A stretch of DNA of 64,000 nt from Polytrichum commune (lineage: Eukaryota; Streptophyta; Polytrichopsida; Polytrichales; Polytrichaceae). Below are positions 1-12,084 of this stretch, piece by piece. Under the pieces are notes generated by a model that saw only the letters and a program-made list of their open reading frames with translations, did no database searches and was not told the DNA's origin. The stretch lies in the NCBI GenBank assembly GCA_950295325.1, contig OX485807.1, positions 20,493,666-20,557,665 on the forward strand, in the 5' to 3' direction. The first letter of the stretch is position 1. Each line of letters begins with the position of its first letter. Both the position numbers and the translations under genes were made by a program.

Positions 1-1
1 G

Positions 2-2127
2 CAGCGGAAACCATCACGAAAGGGAGCAGGGAGCACGGGCATGAAGAAACGAGTGGAACTGGACGCACAGGGACAACCTTTTGGCTCAATGAAGGCCGTA
101 CTTGCCAGCGATATCAAGAAGTATGCCAAGGATTTGGATCCCACGACGGGGTGGGAAGGCCAACCACGGCATGAGAGAAAGCGGTTATTCCGCCGCTTGT
201 ACATAGGTAAGCGTAGCACATGATTTATGCCAAAGTACTTGGGCTCATGTCTCTTTAAACATTAACGCTGGTCCTTCAGATCTGTGTCCAGACCGTCATC
301 GCTAGGAACATGTGCAGGGACACGAAGACGTCGCTTGGAACATCCACCGTGATGGCAATGCGTTTGTATTTTAATCCCTCTTTCTGCATGAGCAATCATT
401 GTTTCTAAGAATGAGATGTTGTTGGTATCCTTTGCACACCAGAATGGCAGCTGTGCGGGCATAGCGACAAAGTCTGCGAGAAGTGGATGCGGCCAATCAT
501 CACAAAGGTCCTCATCAACACTCGTTGGAGACTAAATCAGCTTATTGACAACAATGCCGCCAAACCAGCTGACGTGGATGCAGAGCACTGGAAGACACTA
601 GTATCTATGCGCGGTACCGAGGCCGCGCAGGTAAAGTCTGACCACATGCGAACTATCTCAAAAGGGAAAGGGTCGACCACAGCTCAGATGAAAGCAATTG
701 AAAGGGAAGCCGTGTCACGATTGGTAAGTAACCAGCGAGGTTTTGTTGAAGCAGATGTTGGTGTTGACATCAGTTGTGTCCGTATATGTAACCTCATCCA
801 TCAAGAACGACATCATTTTTTATGAGCTGCGTCTGACTCAACGTAGTGTTTGCTTGAAGTGGAAGATGTTCATTTAATTTTTGAATTCATTGGAGCATAC
901 ATTCATGTGAGGCTGGCTTTCTGGTGGCACTTGGTGCGTTCACATGTTCTAGTCAAGCCTTTTTTGTCACGTGTAATCGAAAATAAGGGTTGCGGTTTTT
1001 GCAGACGATGTTGAAAGGCCGGCCACCGTATGATGTTGAGGTCGACGCAGAAGTCGCCAAAGAATACCAACGCCTACAAGAGGAAAAACGCAGGGTGAAA
1101 CCAGATCATGGCCGCGAGATAGATGAGGTGCGCACTCGTGTGTCAGAGCTGGAGGGCAGCATCACACGCCTCGGGGAGAACGTGACGGCGTCCCATAAAC
1201 GCCTGGAGGATATGATGCAGTTGATTCTTCAGAATCAGGGCAAGAAGCACGTGAATGTAGGTGAGGACATTACAGAACCTTCGTCATCTGCGAAGATCCT
1301 GGATACATCTACTCTGACGTCCACCACGGCAGAGCCCACAACGTTGCCACATCATCCCGTCCCCGCCGCACTAGTGACCGCCTTGGCCACTGCGAACACG
1401 CGATTGGCGTCTGAGGTTCATGTTCCCTGTGACGTCGCCGAAGACGCTGCGACCGAGGCTGCCACAAACAACGAAGGAGTCCACAACAGCGCTGACACCG
1501 TTATAGCGTCCATCATTGAGGATATCCTAGACGAAGAGGGTAAAAAATCTATTGATCCACAAGCAACTGAGGACGTAGCAGAGCCCGAATCAGAGGATGT
1601 GCATATGTGTGCCGTGGAGGAGGTCAACGAAGGGCAGCCCGAGGTTGAGGGCATTGCGGATGTGCCCGAAGACATTGCCAACCCGGAGCAGGTAACATCG
1701 ACCAAGACCCTATGCTGAAATTCATACATGGCATTCTGTTAATAACGCTGGGCTAAGTCGTTCTTCATGTTGACATCCTCAATGATGTTCTGCGTGACAT
1801 ACACCTTGTCGGCAGGATATGTCTTTGGACATCTACTTTGACATAAAGACTTCCCACCCTTGCGGTTGCACATGGCAGGAGGATGTACAGGCAACTGAAG
1901 AGTCAGCTGGCAGACCTCGCCGCGTCGGGAGGAGCGCGGCTAAATCAGCAATGGTGAAATTCAATGCTCCAAAAGCGGTTGGTTTGCCTAAACCTCCCCA
2001 AATTCCTCCGAAGGTGAGGGAAACAGTGCATGTATGTCAATTTGGGTCGACTCCCTTTGCTTGTGGGAGCATCGACATGAACAAGTGCACATGCGCACAA
2101 TGTATGTATGGCACGTATATGGAATGA
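2..2127 (+). CDS. CACTA-associated TNPA-like accessory protein gene, 5' partial, four exons seen
   Basis: Four exons join in phase: ?-206 (donor GTAAGC), 443-723 (donor GTAAGT), 1005-1691 (acceptor TTTTTGCAG) and 1816-2127 with a stop at 2127, or a donor AAG/GTGAGG at 2014 leading further. The second exon has a WRLNQLI...HWKTLVSMRGTEAA block that resembles the region next to CACTA transposases in plants (Transposase_24-like), where a WRxxK helix is followed by a 'W..LV..W.S..A' motif. Exon 3 encodes a predicted coiled coil (heptads around DEVRTRVSELEGSITRLGEN) followed by an acidic, Thr/Glu-rich tail. Codon use is more GC-rich than the surroundings. The location next to the CACTA right end supports a role in binding element ends, but that is inferred from family knowledge. 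No transposase catalytic residues are visible here. Confidence 0.5.
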
Positions 2128-2905
2128 AACCCACTAATACATGTCATGGTGTATTGTGAATGGCGGTGGGATGTGGCAGGTAGGGGGTGGTACGAAACCG
2201 CAGCCGCAACGGAAGAAATGAGACATCGTCAGTAATGCCTATCGTGAAGTTTGGAGTGGCTCAAGCATGTTCTAGCCAGCCTTGCAGTACTACAATAGCC
2301 GTTGTAGACTTTGACATTGCAAACAAGCATTAAGTTTTGGTGGACTAGTTTCCGATATGTAATAGCGTCCGTGTGGTCGCAAAGTGTTTACTCAATCAAT
2401 ACAATGCTTTTTATGTTTTGCAACGCCTTGGTCTACAATATTTGTTCCTTGCGTCCTTTATGTCTGTTAGATGGCCATGTGCAACACGTGGCGTTGAGGC
2501 TGATTCATGTAGATGCCCTAAAAGATGACCCCCTCACAATTGGTAGATCTAATAGCCCTTAGACTCTGTGTCTGCATTGTCATTGAGTACTTCAGGCCAA
2601 CATCCACGCCAACTCAAGCCCATGTTGAAAACGATGTTCTCATGAATGGGATGGTGTCTCCAAGAATTCACCGTCACACATGCTATGTTTTTCCCACCAC
2701 ATCGTAAAAACATGTAATGTCCAACATGATGCCCTAGAAAACGTTCTTATGTCACATAGGCCGTCAAACATAACAATGCACAAAACCCAAAATCCTTCGA
2801 ATTGAATATCCGCGTCGACCAAGATGTCTCACATGACATTTCCCTGTCCCAGTGGACGTCTGCCAAACCGCGCACAAGACATTATAACTTCACAGAACAC
2901 AATGT

Positions 2906-3066
2906 CCACGTCAGCAATAACGAATGCCACGTCAGAATTTGGCGGTCCACATCATTTCCAAAGGTGGTCCACGTAACACCCCACGTTAGCGATAACGAAA
3001 GCCACGTCAGCAATTTGGCGGTCCACATAATTTCTAAAGGGGGTCCACATGACACCCCACGTCAGC
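2906..3066. repeat. CACTA subterminal direct repeats, 75-76 bp unit, about 2.2 copies
   Basis: Units start at 2906, 2981 and 3057, each with CCACGT(C/T)AGC. Within each unit are a second CCACGTCAG and a GGCGGTCCACAT motif, followed by (A/G)GTGGTCCACGT or a close variant. These repeated motifs near the element end are candidate binding sites for a TNPA-type protein. Confidence 0.8.
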
Positions 3067-3338
3067 AAGGGAACAAATGCAAAACTTGCCGTTGTGGTAG
3101 TGCCCGCTTAAAACTTGCCTGCGTGGAGGCCACATGCCCTCCACGTGCCCCTACGTCGGGAGCATGGAAGATGTCGTTTTATATGACGTCACATAAAAAC
3201 ATGTTGAAATTCGGCATGTTATCTATGTTTATTGGGCGTTTTTGCCATGTCCTTCATAACGGATTTTAGGTGACGTCTCAGAGGAGTACTTCCATGTCAA
3301 AGCGAACGTGATTTGCCATTTTTTTTGACGTCCAAAAA

Positions 3339-3358
3339 AACAACGTTTTCTTATAGTG
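3339..3358 (-). repeat. Terminal inverted repeat of the CACTA element (right end)
   Basis: The 20 bp read on the minus strand as CACTATAAGAAAACGTTGTT. This fixes the transposon boundary at 3358; the partner repeat is off the left side. Confidence 0.75.
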
Positions 3359-3365
3359 ACTTGAA

Positions 3366-3483
3366 GATCCATGACCACACTACATGATTTTGAAGGTGAT
3401 TTGGGACGGCCTTTGGACACATTCTTTTGGGCTCCCAGAATTTCATGGTCACGACTCTTGGCTCGTGTGTGAAGTGGCGCTTA
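3366..3483 (+). repeat. Dispersed repeat A, copy 1
   Basis: About 118 bp containing GACCACACTACATGATTTTG and GGGACGGCCTTTGGACAC are repeated at 53209-53333 in the same orientation with scattered mismatches. The CACTA element ends 8 bp upstream, so it may have inserted beside or into this repeat. No coding capacity is evident. Confidence 0.7.
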
Positions 3484-3817
3484 GTTTCCATGTAGGTTGC
3501 TTGTCCACCATATACTATATTTCCACAATCATTGCCACTTTAGGTAAGATTTCTTGCCTTTACTCCATGCGCAACCCTTTGAAGTCCTTATTGGGTGTTT
3601 GTATGAAGTTTGTAGACATTTGCGTGAAATTATTCATGCTTGTGGGTGCCTACATATTGCACTTGCAGATAGGTTGTGAGCCAAGAGGTGAGGATAATTG
3701 CTACCATTATATTGGGAGTGCAACCCATGGTAGAAGTCGATGAATTTGGGTGTTGTAATTTTAAAGCAATATCAAATCTTGGGTCATTTTCTAAGGGAGA
3801 ATCCTAAATCTAACACT

Positions 3818-4026
3818 AATGCCCACATAATGCCGAATTCTAATGTGAAATTGACATCCAATTAACGCCAACTCTAACGCCAAACTGATGCCCAAGTAAT
3901 GCTTGATTCTAGTTTTGAATTGATGCCCAAGTGATGTTGTATTCTAATGCCAAATCGATGCCCATGTAATATTGTATTGTAGTGCCAAAGCAATGCCCAA
4001 GTAATGCCAAACTCTAAGTTGAATTT
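3818..4026 (+). repeat. 35-bp tandem repeat, about six degenerate units
   Basis: Units begin near 3818, 3853, 3887, 3922, 3957 and 3992, each starting with (G/A)ATGCCCA(A/C/T) and containing TAATG..., ATTCTA and TGCCAAA-like parts. The period is 34-35 bp. Nothing suggests transcription. Confidence 0.75.
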
Positions 4027-4986
4027 GCATCCATGATGTGCTCACATGTAAGTTGTATGTGCACAAACAAATCAATTATGTGGAATTTGAGGAATTTTCA
4101 TGGTAATTTGCAATTGCAACCGATGAATTTGAGGCAAGAGCTGTAATTCTCAATCTTATGTTTGCAATTTGAAGGCTGTAATGGCAATTTAGAAATAGAC
4201 TCACTCAATCATGTCTTCACATTGCAATCTACCTCTACCACTTTTGTCTTTAAATTTGTGACTACAAATTGGAATTGTGGCTTTGTCTTGCGGCTTCTGA
4301 ATGCACTTGCATCTTGAGGATCTTGGATTGCCTAGGTTGAGCTTCATTGACATCTGGCAAAGTTGAATCAATTACATCCAAAATTTGAATTTGTTTGAGG
4401 GTTGTTGTGTTTGTGACTTAGAGTAAGTATCCATTTTGTAATTGATAAATTTTTTTGACAAGCTTGGATGATGTAATCAAATGTGATTGGGACTTTAGTA
4501 TTTGGTCAAGCAAACTCAAAATCATAATATGTAAAAGAAATATCATTATGAAATTAATTGTTCATGCTTGCCAACCATGTAACATTGAAAGTTAGGTGCA
4601 TTACATGAAGCTACATAACTTTTCATTGGTGTCAAGGGGTGGTGTGCTCTTTGCTCTTTCTATTTTGCAAAAATGCACATCGTTCAAAGGTGAGTGACCC
4701 TTACATACTTGCCTGTCATGCTTTAGGATTTCATGTTGCATAACATATCACAACCCGATTATACATAACATGTATATGACATTCCTCAAAATTGAATGCA
4801 CATGTGTTATTTGGTGACAAATTGATAACTCGTCACTTGGAGATGACTGTGAATATGAGGACTTGATATGCGAGACACAACCATTTCTCAGCATACATGC
4901 TGCCAAAATAACAACTGATTGAAAAACTCAATGTGGGTGGTGGTATTTGTGTGGGTGCTTGAGGTGCTCGTGGTTGTGGTCTAGGT
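4027..4986. other. No gene recognised
   Basis: AT-rich sequence without a convincing ORF, RNA gene or repeat structure. Confidence 0.5.
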
Positions 4987-5330
4987 GTGAGAGGTGGTAA
5001 AGCAAAGCCCCCTCTTGGGTCAAGAGGCCCTAGTTGGACTAAATTTGAGTATCTCCTTTGGATTAGGAGAAGTGAAGACATCACCATGATAGTCCTTGTG
5101 AGTTCTCAAGAGAAGTTTTCATTTTTATTTTTTTACTTGTTTGATTTTTATCAATGGAAAGGATGTCTAACGCAAAATACATATTAATTTGAATATTATT
5201 GTAGGTTTCATGCCTTGTGATCAAAATGCTTTTACAAACAAATGGTATGACTTGCTTAAGAACTACAAACATTTGAAAGGGAATTTGGGTTGTAGTGGTG
5301 TTGGTGAGTGGTGGGGTTAGTCCAAAGAGT
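4987..5330 (+). pseudogene. Trihelix / MYB-SANT-like DNA-binding domain fragment
   Basis: Two plus-strand pieces look like one domain. The first (4987-5107) reads through GPSWTKFEYLLWIRRSED, similar to the first helix of trihelix/SANT-like domains (Pro-x-Trp-[ST]-x-x-E-x-x-x-[LM]-[IL]). After a possible intron ending in ATTGTAG at about 5214, the second reads FTNKWYDLLKNYKHLKGN followed by SGVGEWW, matching the third helix pattern (C-x-x-K-W-x-x-L-x-x-[DN]-[YF]-K) and the Trp-rich tail. An in-frame stop follows the WWG. No flanking gene body was found, so it is most likely a decayed or transposon-borne copy. MYB-like proteins of Harbinger elements and plant GT factors are both possible sources. 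Confidence 0.45.
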
Positions 5331-6772
5331 AAAATAACCCAAGCAATGTATGTAGGTTGTGAACTTTGGGTGGGAAGAAGGGTGATATTCTCCACAACCA
5401 TGAACCTCCAAGATAGCGATAGGCGATTGTCAGTCGTCTCATTATGATTTGGATGAGCACCTTCATCTCTTCTTTGCGTAACTACATGTCCATCCACTGC
5501 TACGAACCTAGTGTGCAGAGTAAATTTGCCAAGTCAACCTCCAAGTTTTGTTCAAGGAGGCATTAATCTTTCTAGTCCTTCCACTCCCAAACATGGCATC
5601 ATTGGTTCAATGGGTCACAAGCACCGCCAATGTGCTGCACACGACCTAGTTGATTTTGAAGGACTCTAATCCATACTACTTGTCAATAGTGGAGATGTAA
5701 GAAAATGAGAGGAGAGTTCATCTTGTAACCATAGATGGTCTTGAGAAAGAGTATGAAACAAAAATTACATTCAAGGAGGCTAGTGACACCAGTTTATGGA
5801 GTGACAACTCTATGACCTCAAAGTACAAATTCTTGTCTTCATCACTCTTGTGGAATCCTTCCCATCCAATCATTGAAATGACATTGTTTTGTTTTCTTTC
5901 TTTTCCTACTTGAATTTCCCCTCATCGAATTTCCCATTTTTTGTAGAGTAGAGAGAACAATCTCAATACTTGATGATAATGTTGCAAGCATAAGTTTAAA
6001 CATTGGGGCATGCTATGTTTTGACACATGTGGTTGTAAAGAGGAATGCATGGAGCGGATGTATCTGCAAGCACGCCACATGCTATGGGCACATCAAAGGA
6101 AGGTGTTAATCCACTTGCAATGGTGAGGTATGTTGCTTTAGCTACAAGATGCCAAAGATTAGCTTACATGTGTGTTCCTTTCAGTTTGCAAATTGCTATC
6201 CACATGGCGTGTTGCAATTGGTATTGCCGCCACACTTGCTAGAGCAACATGTGCTATATTGCAAGAAGGTTATACCCCTAGCAAACCCCTACACATCCTG
6301 ATTTGCAACTTGTTTTAGGTAATACTCACAAGAAAATACCAATAATAGAATGATTTCGATTGAACATTAATATAAACAAAGTGCGTGTAGTAAAACACAC
6401 CTTACATTTCTCAAAGATTTGGAAATAACCAAACTACTTTGTATACAATTGGAACAAAAAGGTGATAGTTGAGTGCTTCAAACCACTGGAGTTGTCGAAG
6501 TGCCCCTAAATTCCAAACCCACAACATTGAACTCCTACTTCACATCGACTTCAAATAGTTGACATGCCGAAGTATTTACAAGTGGTATGCAAAGCTCCAA
6601 GAAATTTGCTAGCGGAGATGAAATGAGGTTTGTAGCGGTCACAATGAAAAAAATGCAAGGACTATTTTTGGTAATGCTCAACACACTCTTATTCTCTTAT
6701 AAACTATCATGAGATGATGATGTCTTTTTAGAATATACGACTTGCTGGGTATGACTTCACCTTTGGGCCCTG
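5331..6772. other. No gene recognised
   Basis: AT-rich sequence. Several short ORFs occur on both strands, none with recognisable motifs. The region separates the trihelix-like fragment from the minus-strand coding remnant. Confidence 0.4.
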
Positions 6773-8165
6773 CTAAACGCAACCTAGCAAATCCATCAAT
6801 TGTTTGGCAATTGTTCGTTTATCTATCACCATTGTTGAATAGACGTTGATTATTCTTAAACCTTCAAAATGATCAACATCTTTGACAAAATTCTTTTCTC
6901 CAATGTCCATTGCAAAACAAAGTCTAATTCCAATATCATGCCTTCTTTGTAATTCTTTTTGCAAACTTTTATTACTTGTTGCAGAAAATATGTCTTACAT
7001 ATGCAGATGTTCCTTTCATCACTTCTAACCAATTCTCATATCCTATGACATGCTTTTCAATAATTTTCTTCGATACCTCAAAGAATATACCAATATCAAT
7101 ACTTGAAACTTCATATTGAAGATCAATATTCTCGACTGTTTCACTCTAAGTAAAACATGTCTTTGTTTGTTTGTTTGTTTTTGGCTTTTGTTTAAAAAAC
7201 AAATTGGTTCTTGGTGCTTCATGACTATTGTACTTCTTTTTTACTCTTCCTCTTTTATTTCTCCTTCAACATGCCCTCATCCATCTGTCCAGATTGTATA
7301 TATGACATAGTATCCTTGTCCAAGTCATGTTGCATTTTTTTCAGGCAATATGTAAACTTATGAAGCTCTACAACTTCTCTTTGTGGGTTCATAGCCTTTG
7401 CTTGTTGTTTATTTGTGTCTAGTATATCCTTCACCCAGTAAATGTTTGTGACATAAGACATTTTGTGGGAAGGTCCATACTATTGTTCTTCAAGACGATG
7501 TTGTAGCTGAATCTGCGTGCTGCCTAGTTCTTCCATCAAATATTGTACTATTGATTCATAATAGCCCTTATCAGCATTCACGAAGTTATGAGTTCTTTCA
7601 TTTTTCTCACCATCTCTATCCTCTTCTCCATAAAGTCCACTCTCATGTTGAAGTGATATTGCATTTTCATCAGTCACATTGTTTGGCCCATTGATTATTG
7701 GACCTTCGAAGTTGACAAATGGATCTTGTTATCGTATATTGTTTTTTCAAATAATCTGCTTTTATTTTCTTGAAATATTCATAATTTTTTCAATTGTAAT
7801 GTCATGGTAGTAACATTGTGCATGTGATGAAGTTGATAAGGATATAATGCTCATGGTTTTATATCAAAATTTCTCTTAATGTAATCTTTCACATTTGCTT
7901 GAAGTTTTAATTTTTTTTCATGTTGATGTGTAAAAATCTACGCACCTCTGGTAAAATAGCATTAAATCATGATTCTCCAACAATTTCCATGTTCTCGTAG
8001 TGAGCAAGCCAATCAATGTCGTGCTTAAGATCTCGCAAATACAATTTTCTATATTTTCCATTATGATCATGGCTTTCCAACTAATTTTGAATTAAATATC
8101 TGGTCGTATGAAAGTGTGGGCATGCTTCCAAACTGAATCCATAATTATGATTAGTCATTCCCTAC
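6773..8165 (-). pseudogene. Decayed protein-coding region of unknown family
   Basis: On the minus strand, coding-like segments follow one another with a few stops and frameshifts. From 8160 down one frame gives MTNHNYGFSLEACPHFHTTR, then KYRKLYLRDLKHDIDWLAHY, interrupted only by single TAG and TGA codons. Further down are an acidic stretch (GEEDRDGEKNERTHNF, about 7655-7590), VKDILDTNKQQAKAMNPQRE (about 7430) and, at 6964-6773, LCFAMDIGEKNFVKDVDHFE ending at 6773. Residue composition is protein-like and lacks the Ser/Leu/Ile bias of random AT-rich ORFs. I do not recognise the family. A dead transposon gene is the simplest explanation given the setting, but no transposase motif was seen. Confidence 0.35.
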
Positions 8166-8899
8166 AAAAACATTGAATTTTATGTTTTGTTTTATGTTTT
8201 TGGATTTTAACCCATAATTCAACGCCAATTCTCATTATGGCTCAAAGATAGGGGACTCAATTCACATTCATAACATAACTTCATACATTGCAAAACAATT
8301 ACTACAATTTATGCTTTTTGATACAAATAACCCAAAGAACTTTCCTAAGTTTCTTTTAATAGCATATGCTGACATTTATGTACAACCCATACGGAGTTGT
8401 CCATATTGACCCCAAGTTGCACTTTTGTTGCCATCTCTTTATTAATTAAAAAAATATTTTTAGAAGCTCCCATATGACATCTCCTAATGTTTCATCATAA
8501 TAATACATCCTATATGTGGACATGAATAAATTATGTCTTGCGAAAATCAACACGTACATAAAATTTTCCACATGATTGTATTATAATATTTGATTTTATT
8601 TATCATGACATTAAAATATTGTTCTCAAACTACCTCACATGATTGTATATCAATTGATTATTTCCATTCCGCCAGTAGTTCTGCACTTACTGCGGCTGTA
8701 GGGGGATCCCATTGCACTTCTCTACTTTTCATATTATAAAAATATGTGAATCAAGTAGAAGGATCTATTGCCATCTTCCACAATGCATAAATTTCCACTC
8801 TTACCATGTTATTTTTCAAGTGCACAACACTACTTCCTTTGGAAAAGTGTGTTATTTCCATTCATCCACCAGAATCCACAATACGAGATATGAGTTATT

Positions 8900-9295
8900 C
8901 TTCATAATCCCATTCACTCCATTGCATCATACATGTATTCATTGCAATCCAGTGTCAAAAGATTTCAATATACACTACAAGGCCCTGGTAAAGCAAATTT
9001 CTCAAATGTGGGTCGCCATGTCCCAAAAGCACATGTGCAATAACATGGACAATAATAATGCCAAAATGATATTATGTTAACATTAGGCATACATGTACAC
9101 ACCAGTGAGTTGGACATCGAGGGGCAACCATGTCGTCGTGCAATGACTTCCACCAAACCACTCATCCTCCACTATTAAGAAGTTGGATTTTTAAGGCTTC
9201 CTTGAACTTCAATTTTTGGATAGAAAAGATGCAAAATTATCCCCATGACGTCTCAGATTAGAGTATGACCTAAACCATGCAGTAGACATAATTGG
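8900..9295 (+). repeat. Direct duplication, copy 1 (about 396 bp)
   Basis: The segment from CATTCACTCCATTGCATCAT to the ATTGG at 9295 recurs 600 bp downstream. Both copies keep CATGTCCCAAAAGCACAT and CCACCAAACCA(C/T)TCATCCT. About one base in ten differs, with small indels, so it is an old duplication. Confidence 0.8.
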
Positions 9296-9499
9296 AGAAG
9301 TATTGCTTACAACGTGACACAGTAGTTGTGATTGGAAACTCTAAATATGCACCCTTATAATACCCACAACACAACTTCAATTCATCCAGTGGTATAGTTA
9401 CACCAATTATGTTCCATATAATTATGCGACTGTAGCCGGTTCGCATTTGGTTGAAACAGAATCTTCATGCCCATTAGCTTTCGATTGATCATATGCATT

Positions 9500-9896
9500 C
9501 TTCACAATTCCATTCGCTTCATTGCATCATACATGAATTCATCGTAATCCAATCTTGAAGGAATTTAGTAAGCACTACAAGGCCCCGATGTAGCTAATTT
9601 TTCAAATGTGGGTTACCATGTCCCAAAAGCACATATGCAATAATATGGATGATGGTATTGCCAAAATGAATATTAAGTTGACATTAGGCATACATGTGCA
9701 CACCGGAGAGTTGGACAATGAGGGGCAAACATGCCATCGTGCAATGACTTCCACCAAACCATTCATCCTACACTATTGAGAATTTGGGTTTCTAGGGTTT
9801 TTTTGAACTTCAACTTTTAAGTAGAAGAGATTCAAAATTAACCCCATGACCTCTTAGATTAGAGTATGACCTAAACTTTGCAATAGGCACAATTGG
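9500..9896 (+). repeat. Direct duplication, copy 2
   Basis: Partner of 8900-9295, offset by 600 bp. The roughly 200 bp between the copies are not duplicated, so this is either two insertions of one element or a tandem duplication with a diverged spacer. Confidence 0.8.
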
Positions 9897-11730
9897 TGTT
9901 AGAGTTGTATGAGCACTCTAGATTACATAATTTAGATCATGTTGATTCATTTATTAAATGAAGAATGAAACATTGTTGACTTGGAGCAATGTTGATACAT
10001 GATTTGCTGCCCTAGCCCAACATATGGGAACTTGTCCAAGTCGGGAAATGAATCCCCACTTGGAGGCTCCAACCCAGATGGGGAACAAGCCACATTCCCA
10101 CATCTCCCATGTGGGGAAAGCCTCCAGGGCTCCTTGTGATTGGAGCTCAAACCTTGAAGCTTTCGATGGCACTTTCCGAGCTACCAAGAAATTGATCAAG
10201 ATCCTTGATGTAGGCCACTCAAGTGCAAGTAAAAATTAGTTGATCAGAAGTCTCAATGTAAACCACATCACTAAATTGACCAAATTTCAAGATTCAATGA
10301 CAACATCAAAGTGTCAAACACTACGCCAAATTTCAGGAGGCGCCTTAAGCACCCAAGAATCTATTTGCCTCAACATGGTATGACCAACCACTCAAATCTA
10401 TCAAGCACATCACCGGATTTGCCTAAATTGGTAGAGTAAGTAGTAGTGACAACCCTCTGATTTTGGGAGGTAGGTGTGTAGAATCAAGAGCAACTTCTGC
10501 CTCAGCGCGCACAACGTGGATTTTGGGAGGCACGTGTGCCTTGATCAAGATGACATACCTAGGATAATATTGGATTTCAAGAGTTGCTTGAGGTGCAAAC
10601 ATTGATGGCACCATGTTACGCATTGCGGATTTGTTGTGAATTTGCAAAGCAACAAAACTCACATGACTAGCAAAGCTTCCATGAAGGGTCTCTCAATTGG
10701 AGAGGGATGAGAGTTGATGAAATATTGGACATTAGAGGCCCTTGGCCATTTTGCAACAACTACTTTGTTAAGGGTGGAGCTAAGTTTTGCATGCTTTGCT
10801 CGTTGGATGTTGCATGCCTGGTGTTTTTGTGAATGGAAACTAATGGTGTGTTATTTTGATAGTGTCACCAAAATCCCCCTTTCTTGGATGGCAAAAAATC
10901 CAATGAACAAACCAACATGGTTATGGGACCCATCACATGTGCGAGAAGGGCCCTAAACATGACAACCTTGGTTTAAGAAAATATGAAGTTGTAAGATTTC
11001 GAATACATAGAAAGGCCTCCTTTAGACTAAAGCTTGATTTCAAACCTCAAACTTGCAAGTTTTGCGAGTTGATGCTTGGAATTGATGATGTTTCATCAAA
11101 AACTTCATCTATTGATAGATTGACCAATCATGAAGCTCTTACTAGTTTGACAAAGAGTAAAGTGGCCACACTCAAGGGTAGATATCAAGGGAGGCTTTGT
11201 ACAAAACAAAGGACAATCTATAATAAAATTTTCCAAACCGGAGGACTTCGACGTAATAGCATTGACTGCGTCAAGCCCCAATTTTTGTTGGTAGCAAGTT
11301 TCAAATTTTCCTACCGTCCATTGGACAAATGGGCCAAGCAAAATGTCTTTCAACTACATCTAATCAAATATCTTTGTTTGGTGAGTATCTCAAAGCGAGA
11401 GAATCTTTGCATACCCGATTCATTATTTGGATCAATAGCTTGAACCATGTTGTTACTAGGGTGGTTTTACCTAGAAGTAAAAGACTTTTGGATTGTATAT
11501 AGACCCAAAGTGTACCAAAACCAAAAATATCCTCGAATATCCATACCTTATTATTATTAAAAAATAATGAAATCCTCATTGTAGACACCCAAGCGGTATA
11601 AAAAGATGATACCAATCTAACATTGGGTGTCACTTTATATGCATTGGTGCAACGGGCCAAGATGGCGCTTGGACAACACATGTCGAAACTAGTTCATTAC
11701 AAGTTAAAGCATGCTTGGAAACCCATTGAC
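9897..11730. other. No supported gene; one 168-codon plus-strand ORF of unclear status
   Basis: An open frame at 10937-11443 (168 codons) has a mixed, protein-like composition (for example QTCKFCELMLGIDD) but no recognised domain, no clear splice context and no repeat partner. I do not call it a gene. A short near-duplicate motif, (C/G)(T/G)GATTTTGGGAGG(T/C)A, occurs at about 10459 and 10519. Confidence 0.35.
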
Positions 11731-12084
11731 TTAAGGTTTGTTTTTCATGTTCAATTTCTAATCATTAGATCTACACATCGGCACTTGTGTTGCATTAGCA
11801 AATCTACAATGAAGCATCATCAAATCTCGGATTGAAAATCAAATCTCTCTTGATTACTTATGATTTTCGGAAGCGAGTGGTTGTTGATTCCAAAACTAAA
11901 TACATAGGTACTCCCAATTGTGTTCGTTGTTGAGTGTTGGGTGTAAAATTTGAAGATATGGTCCAATATCTTTTAAACATGTGTCTTTATGGTGTTTGTT
12001 CATTAATCTTCACTTAACCAAACACCAAATTCTCAAATATAGGTGTCCAATTAAGAAAAGCAACCAAATACCACCCACATAGGA
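11731..12084 (+). mobile_element. MITE family M1, copy a
   Basis: About 350 bp aligned to the M1 copies at 15205, 32742, 37973 and 43484. Shared internal blocks are CTTGTGTTGCATTAGCAAAT, AATACATAGGT and AGGTGTCCAATTAAGAAAA. The right end reads ACCAAATACCACCCACATA; the left end is eroded. Non-coding and non-autonomous. Confidence 0.7.

Larger units (their letters stand above)
1..3358 (+). mobile_element. CACTA (En/Spm-type) DNA transposon, right-hand part
   Basis: The element runs in from the left edge of the window and ends at 3358. Reading inward from 3358 on the minus strand gives CACTATAAGAAAACGTTGTT, which closely matches the common plant CACTA terminus (CACTACAAGAAAA-type). The last 500 bp before the end are richer in GC than the flank and contain subterminal direct repeats built on CCACGTCAGC-like motifs, a usual CACTA feature. 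A spliced TNPA-like gene lies inside on the plus strand. The left end and the TNP2 transposase gene are outside the window, so autonomy cannot be judged. CACTA elements make 3-bp target duplications; the 3 bp after the end are ACT, and the left copy is not visible. Confidence 0.75.

Noticed and set aside
2802-3269. 155-codon plus-strand ORF
   Set aside because: It runs through the CACTA subterminal repeats; the open frame is a by-product of the 75-bp period.
10319-10340. CACTACGCCAAATTTCAGGA as a possible second CACTA end
   Set aside because: No subterminal repeats, no partner terminus and no coding sequence nearby.
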